A stretch of 16,947 nucleotides of DNA from JAYQUR01 sp038133505. GTDB taxonomy: Bacteria; Pseudomonadota; Alphaproteobacteria; MPNO01; UBA830. This document shows positions 14,183 through 16,947 of the stretch, piece by piece. The stretch is from NCBI GenBank assembly GCA_038133505.1, contig JAYPTI010000063.1:1-16947 (forward strand), written 5' to 3'. The notes beneath the pieces are model-generated. The model did not search any database and was not told the origin of the DNA. It worked only from the letters and a program-made list of their open reading frames with translations. How positions within the stretch are numbered: the first letter of the stretch is position 1; every line of letters starts with the position of its first letter. Made by a program: the position numbers and the translations under genes.

Positions 14183-15774
14183 CAGCCGCGCCCCGAAACC
14201 TTGCGTAGCAGCGCCGGGATGTCGGCCGGCGGCGCATCGCCCGTCCACACGATGTACTGGTCGGGCCGGACGAGGATCAGCCGCGCGCCGTATTCCTCGC
14301 GCCCGCCGTCGAAGCTGTCGGTCACGCTGTCGAACGGGAGGCCCGCCGCCTGCGCCGCCGTGTCGAACGCCGCCACCGCGCCGCCGGGCGCGTCGAGCGC
14401 GATCAGATTGAAGCCCGGTTTCAACGCCTCGAACACGTTGCGGCCGTCCGACAGCACCCGCGACGGCAGGTGATGGCCGGGACGCGCCTCGAAGCTGTGC
14501 TTTCCGTGCGCGCTGCACACGGCGCCGGGCGGGCCGTCGACGGCGGACGAGCCCTCATAGTTGGGCTCGTAGGTCAGGACGCGCGGCGCGGCCGCGCCGG
14601 CATGCTCGCTCTCCCAGGCCTTCTCGAACGCCTCGACATCCTTCTCGGGATTGTACTTCTCGAAGAAGGCGCGGTCGGTCTCGATGCGGCCCGCGATGAA
14701 GTCGCGGCCCGTCTCCTCGAAGATCGGCCGGCGCTCCTCGCTGTAGGTGTCGAGCAGCGCTTCGCCGCCCCAGCCCTTGAGCACCGCTTCGAGCTTCCAG
14801 CCGAGATTGACGATGTCCTCCAGCCCGTTGTTGAGGCCGTAGCCGCCGTAGGGCGGGTGCGAATGCGCCGCGTCGCCCGCGATGAACACGCGGCCCACGC
14901 GGTAACGGTCCGCGACGGCGATGCGCAGGTCCCAGAAGCCGACATAGTCGAAGTCGCAGTCGAACTCGAAGCCCGCGACCCGCTGCAGCAGCCCGTGGAA
15001 ATCGAAATTGTCGCGCGTGGTGTCCGCCGGGACCGGCGCGTGGAAGAACCAGCCCTCCTCGACGTCGACGCGGCCGAAGAACTCCCAGTAGCCGTGGAGG
15101 TCCTCGCGCATCACGCGGTAGGTGGAGCGTTCTGGGAATTTCTCCTTCAGGATGTCGCTGAGCTCACGCGAGCGGATCACGGCGAGCACCATCAGTTGGT
15201 CGTAGTCGGCGCCGCCGCGTTCGATCCCGATACGTTCGCGCACGCCCGAATGCGCGCCGTCGCAGCCGACCGCATACCGCCCGGTCAGCACGGCCTCGCC
15301 GTCGCCGTCCTCCTCCCGCACCGTGACCCGGACGCCGTCGGCTTCCTGCTCGATATCCTCGGCGCGCCAGCCGAAGCGCGCGTGCACGTTCGGCAGCGTC
15401 GCCATCTTGCGGCGCAGCACCTCTTCCATCCGGTATTGCGGCAGGCGCTCGTTCTCGAGGAAATAGTACTTGTTCAGAAGCTCGCGCAGCGGCGGCGCGT
15501 ACCACCAGTCGGTGGTGAGACTCCCGTAGGCGATGATGCCGTTCATCGGAAATTCGGGCGGCATCACGCGCGCCGCGCGCAGCTCCTCGTCGATCCCCCA
15601 GTAGTAGAAATGCTCGACCGAGCGCTGCAGCAGGTTCTGGCCTTTCGGGATCCGCTGCGGCTCCAGCCGGCGCTCGACCAGCGCGCAGGAAATGCCGCGG
15701 AGGCCCAGATTGACCGCCAGCGCAACGCCGACGGGGCCGCCGCCGACGATCACGACATCGTATTCGGGTTCCAT
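14182..15774 (-). CDS. FAD-dependent aromatic hydroxylase (MhpA-like)
   Basis: The 530-residue protein is a class A flavoprotein monooxygenase. The FAD dinucleotide motif is VIVGGGPVG (8-16) with Glu34 ending strand 2, the DG motif is CDGAHSGVR (171-179) and the GD motif is FIAGDAAHSHPPYGG (297-311), followed by NNGLEDIVNLGWKL. The C-terminal region (about 425-525), ending with LVRPDQYIVW, is the thioredoxin-like domain seen in MhpA, PheA and related phenol or hydroxyphenyl-acid hydroxylases. It should hydroxylate an activated (already hydroxylated) ring with NAD(P)H and oxygen; whether before or after the UbiD step is unknown. It is first in the operon. ATG 15772-15774 has a good GAGGAAG ribosome binding site. 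The 135-bp upstream gap is shared with the divergent oxidoreductase and holds repeated motifs. Confidence 0.9.
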   Translation of the reverse strand: MEPEYDVVIVGGGPVGVALAVNLGLRGISCALVERRLEPQRIPKGQNLLQRSVEHFYYWGIDEELRAARVMPPEFPMNGIIAYGSLTTDWWYAPPLRELLNKYYFLENERLPQYRMEEVLRRKMATLPNVHARFGWRAEDIEQEADGVRVTVREEDGDGEAVLTGRYAVGCDGAHSGVRERIGIERGGADYDQLMVLAVIRSRELSDILKEKFPERSTYRVMREDLHGYWEFFGRVDVEEGWFFHAPVPADTTRDNFDFHGLLQRVAGFEFDCDFDYVGFWDLRIAVADRYRVGRVFIAGDAAHSHPPYGGYGLNNGLEDIVNLGWKLEAVLKGWGGEALLDTYSEERRPIFEETGRDFIAGRIETDRAFFEKYNPEKDVEAFEKAWESEHAGAAAPRVLTYEPNYEGSSAVDGPPGAVCSAHGKHSFEARPGHHLPSRVLSDGRNVFEALKPGFNLIALDAPGGAVAAFDTAAQAAGLPFDSVTDSFDGGREEYGARLILVRPDQYIVWTGDAPPADIPALLRKVSGRG

Positions 15775-15817
15775 TCTACTTCCTCACCCCCGGCCGGATG
15801 ATGGTCGCTCGGGCGTC

Positions 15818-15838
15818 GCCCGGCAAGGCCCGCCGGGC
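15818..15838. repeat. 7-bp hairpin in the divergent intergenic region
   Basis: GCCCGGC (15818-15824) and GCCGGGC (15832-15838) are perfectly complementary around a 7-nt spacer. It lies between two of the repeated boxes. It could be part of the monooxygenase leader RNA, another protein site, or chance in GC-rich DNA. Confidence 0.3.
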
Positions 15839-15852
15839 AAAGACAGGGTCGC

Positions 15853-15881
15853 GGGACACGTCATCCGGCGCTTGATATGAT
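15853..15881 (+). promoter_or_regulatory. Candidate sigma-70 promoter of the MDR gene
   Basis: TATGAT at 15876-15881 is a good -10 box. GGGACA at 15853-15858, 17 bp upstream, matches four of six bases of the -35 consensus. Transcription would start near 15888, just before the ribosome binding site GGGGAG (15896-15901), which lies eight bases ahead of the ATG at 15910. Confidence 0.4.
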
Positions 15882-15909
15882 CCGGCCGGACACAAGGGGA
15901 GAATGCGTC

Positions 15910-16887
15910 ATGAAAGCGGCGGTGGTCGGCCAGAACGGCTTCGGCATCCAGGACATCGACGAGCCGAAACCGGCGCCCAACGAGGTGCTGGTCAAGGTGA
16001 AGGCGTGCGGGCTCAACCGGGCCGATATCATGGTCGCGAGCGGCATGGCGCACGGCCGCGACAGCGGGCCGGGCACGACCGTCGGCATCGAGTTCGCCGG
16101 CGAGGTGGTCGAGGTCGGCTCCGAGGTCCCGAACGTCAAGCCGGGCGACCGGGTGATGTGCTCTGGCAGCGGCGGCTGGGCCGAATACGCCACCGCCGAC
16201 TGGGGCCGCACCGTGCCGCTGCCGGCCAACAACATGACCTGGGCGCAGGCCTCCACGCTGCCGGTCGCGCTGCAGACCATGCACAACGCCATCGTCACCG
16301 CCGGCCGGTTCAAGCCGGGCGAAGCGGTGATGATCCAGGGCGCGAGCTCGGGCGTCGGGCTGATGGGCCAGCAGATCGCGAAATCCATGGGCGCGTCGCT
16401 GGTCGTCGGCTCGTCGACCAACCCGGAACGCCGCGCGCGCCTGACCGAGTTCGGCGCCGACCTCGCCGTCGATTCGCGCGACGACGGATGGGTGCAGCAG
16501 GTGCTCGACGCCACCAGCGGCGCGGGCGTCGACCTGATCGTCGACCAGATTTCCGGCTACGTCGCCAACCAGAACCTGGCGGCGACGAAAATATTGGGCC
16601 GCATCGTCAATGTCGGCCGCCTCGGCGGCTTCACCGGCGAGTTCAACTTCGACCTGCACGCCATGCGCCGCATCGACTATATCGGCGTCACCTTCCGTAC
16701 CCGCTCGGTCGAGGAGGTGCGCGACATCGTCCAGGCGATGCAGAAGGATTTGTGGGGCGCGGTCGAGGCAGGCGAGCTCACCCTGCCGATCGACAGCGAG
16801 TTCGCCTTCAACGACGTGATCGACGCGGTCGAGCACATGCGCGCCAACCAGCATTTCGGAAAGATCGTCCTCAACGTCGACGCGTGA
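15910..16887 (+). CDS. Zinc-free MDR oxidoreductase (quinone oxidoreductase type)
   Basis: The 325-residue protein is a medium-chain dehydrogenase/reductase. The GroES-like N-terminal domain shows NEVLVKVKACGLNRADI (24-40) and GIEFAGEVVEVG (59-70). The Rossmann domain shows MIQGASSGVGLMGQQIAK (141-158), with the AxxGxxG fingerprint, and VVGSSTNPERRA (165-176), whose Ser and Arg residues suggest NADPH. The four-Cys structural zinc lobe and catalytic zinc ligands are absent, so it belongs with quinone oxidoreductase/enoyl-reductase enzymes, not alcohol dehydrogenases. It would reduce a quinone or an alpha,beta-unsaturated carbonyl. ATG 15910 is chosen for its strong ribosome binding site; an in-frame start 33 bases upstream lies in the promoter. 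Being divergent from the hydroxylase operon, it may reduce a quinone or enone pathway intermediate. The last 60 bases of the window carry no supported gene. Confidence 0.88.
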   Translation: MKAAVVGQNGFGIQDIDEPKPAPNEVLVKVKACGLNRADIMVASGMAHGRDSGPGTTVGIEFAGEVVEVGSEVPNVKPGDRVMCSGSGGWAEYATADWGRTVPLPANNMTWAQASTLPVALQTMHNAIVTAGRFKPGEAVMIQGASSGVGLMGQQIAKSMGASLVVGSSTNPERRARLTEFGADLAVDSRDDGWVQQVLDATSGAGVDLIVDQISGYVANQNLAATKILGRIVNVGRLGGFTGEFNFDLHAMRRIDYIGVTFRTRSVEEVRDIVQAMQKDLWGAVEAGELTLPIDSEFAFNDVIDAVEHMRANQHFGKIVLNVDA

Positions 16888-16947
16888 TTTATCGGCGGCA
16901 CCGGCCCGCTCCCCCTCCCGGCCACCCATAAGGATACTGGCGTTGGG

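Larger units (their letters stand above)
15790..15889. promoter_or_regulatory. Repeated ATCATCCGGC-like boxes in the divergent gap, candidate operators
   Basis: Three related boxes lie between the divergent genes: CCGGCCGGATGAT (15790-15802, reverse orientation), GTCATCCGGCG (15860-15870) and ATGATCCGGCCGG (15877-15889). The outer two are inverted copies differing at one base. The last box overlaps the candidate promoter of the plus-strand gene, so a bound regulator could control both directions. No regulator gene is in the window. Confidence 0.4.

Noticed and set aside
12605..14473. A 622-codon plus-strand open frame antisense to the UbiD-family gene
   Set aside because: Arg/Asp/His-rich shadow frame; the minus-strand UbiD protein is complete with active-site residues.
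14470..15801. A 443-codon plus-strand open frame antisense to the monooxygenase
   Set aside because: Shadow frame rich in Ala, Val, Arg and Asp; no motif.
16930..16947. AAGGA followed eight bases later by TTG as the start of a next plus-strand gene
   Set aside because: Only five bases remain in the window from the TTG, so no coding evidence can be seen.

Overview
The window is uniformly GC-rich, densely packed bacterial DNA. Gene content (a SPOR-domain protein, many EamA-type transporters, a UbiD-family decarboxylase, an MhpA-like flavin monooxygenase, a D-malate/tartrate dehydrogenase) and the many GTG starts fit an alphaproteobacterium, possibly Rhodospirillales-like. That placement is inferred from style and content, not from a marker gene. 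I saw no rRNA, tRNA, CRISPR array, transposase, phage gene or origin.

Layout. (1) Positions 1-3840, plus strand: the 3' end of a SPOR-domain protein with a hairpin behind it, a membrane-anchored protein of unknown function with a His/Asp-rich C-terminal motif, a metallophosphoesterase and a secreted Sel1-repeat protein. (2) Positions 3907-8508, plus strand: five consecutive, separately coded EamA/DMT-family transporter paralogs, whose starts and stops overlap or abut. (3) Positions 8532-10453, minus strand, convergent to the array: a SAM-dependent methyltransferase, a small zinc-ribbon membrane protein and a YfcG-like glutathione S-transferase; the last two are coupled by a GTGA overlap. (4) Positions 10618-15774, minus strand: a four-gene operon, read as FAD monooxygenase, UbiD-family decarboxylase, a sixth EamA transporter, then a tartrate/D-malate dehydrogenase-like enzyme. 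Every junction overlaps (TGATG, GTGA, TGATG). (5) Positions 15910-16887, plus strand: a zinc-free quinone-oxidoreductase-type MDR enzyme, divergent from the operon across 135 bp carrying repeated motifs, a hairpin, a plausible promoter and a strong ribosome binding site.

How the genes may work together. Region 4 plus the divergent MDR gene looks like one catabolic module: uptake or efflux by the transporter, decarboxylation by the prFMN enzyme, ring hydroxylation by the flavoprotein, and redox steps by the two dehydrogenase/reductase genes. The substrate is unknown. No ring-cleavage dioxygenase and no UbiX prenyltransferase are present here, so the pathway must be completed elsewhere. The two strongest points for a second look are the run of five different DMT transporters and the monooxygenase-UbiD-DMT-dehydrogenase operon, whose UbiD homolog appears to lack the usual metal-binding histidine.
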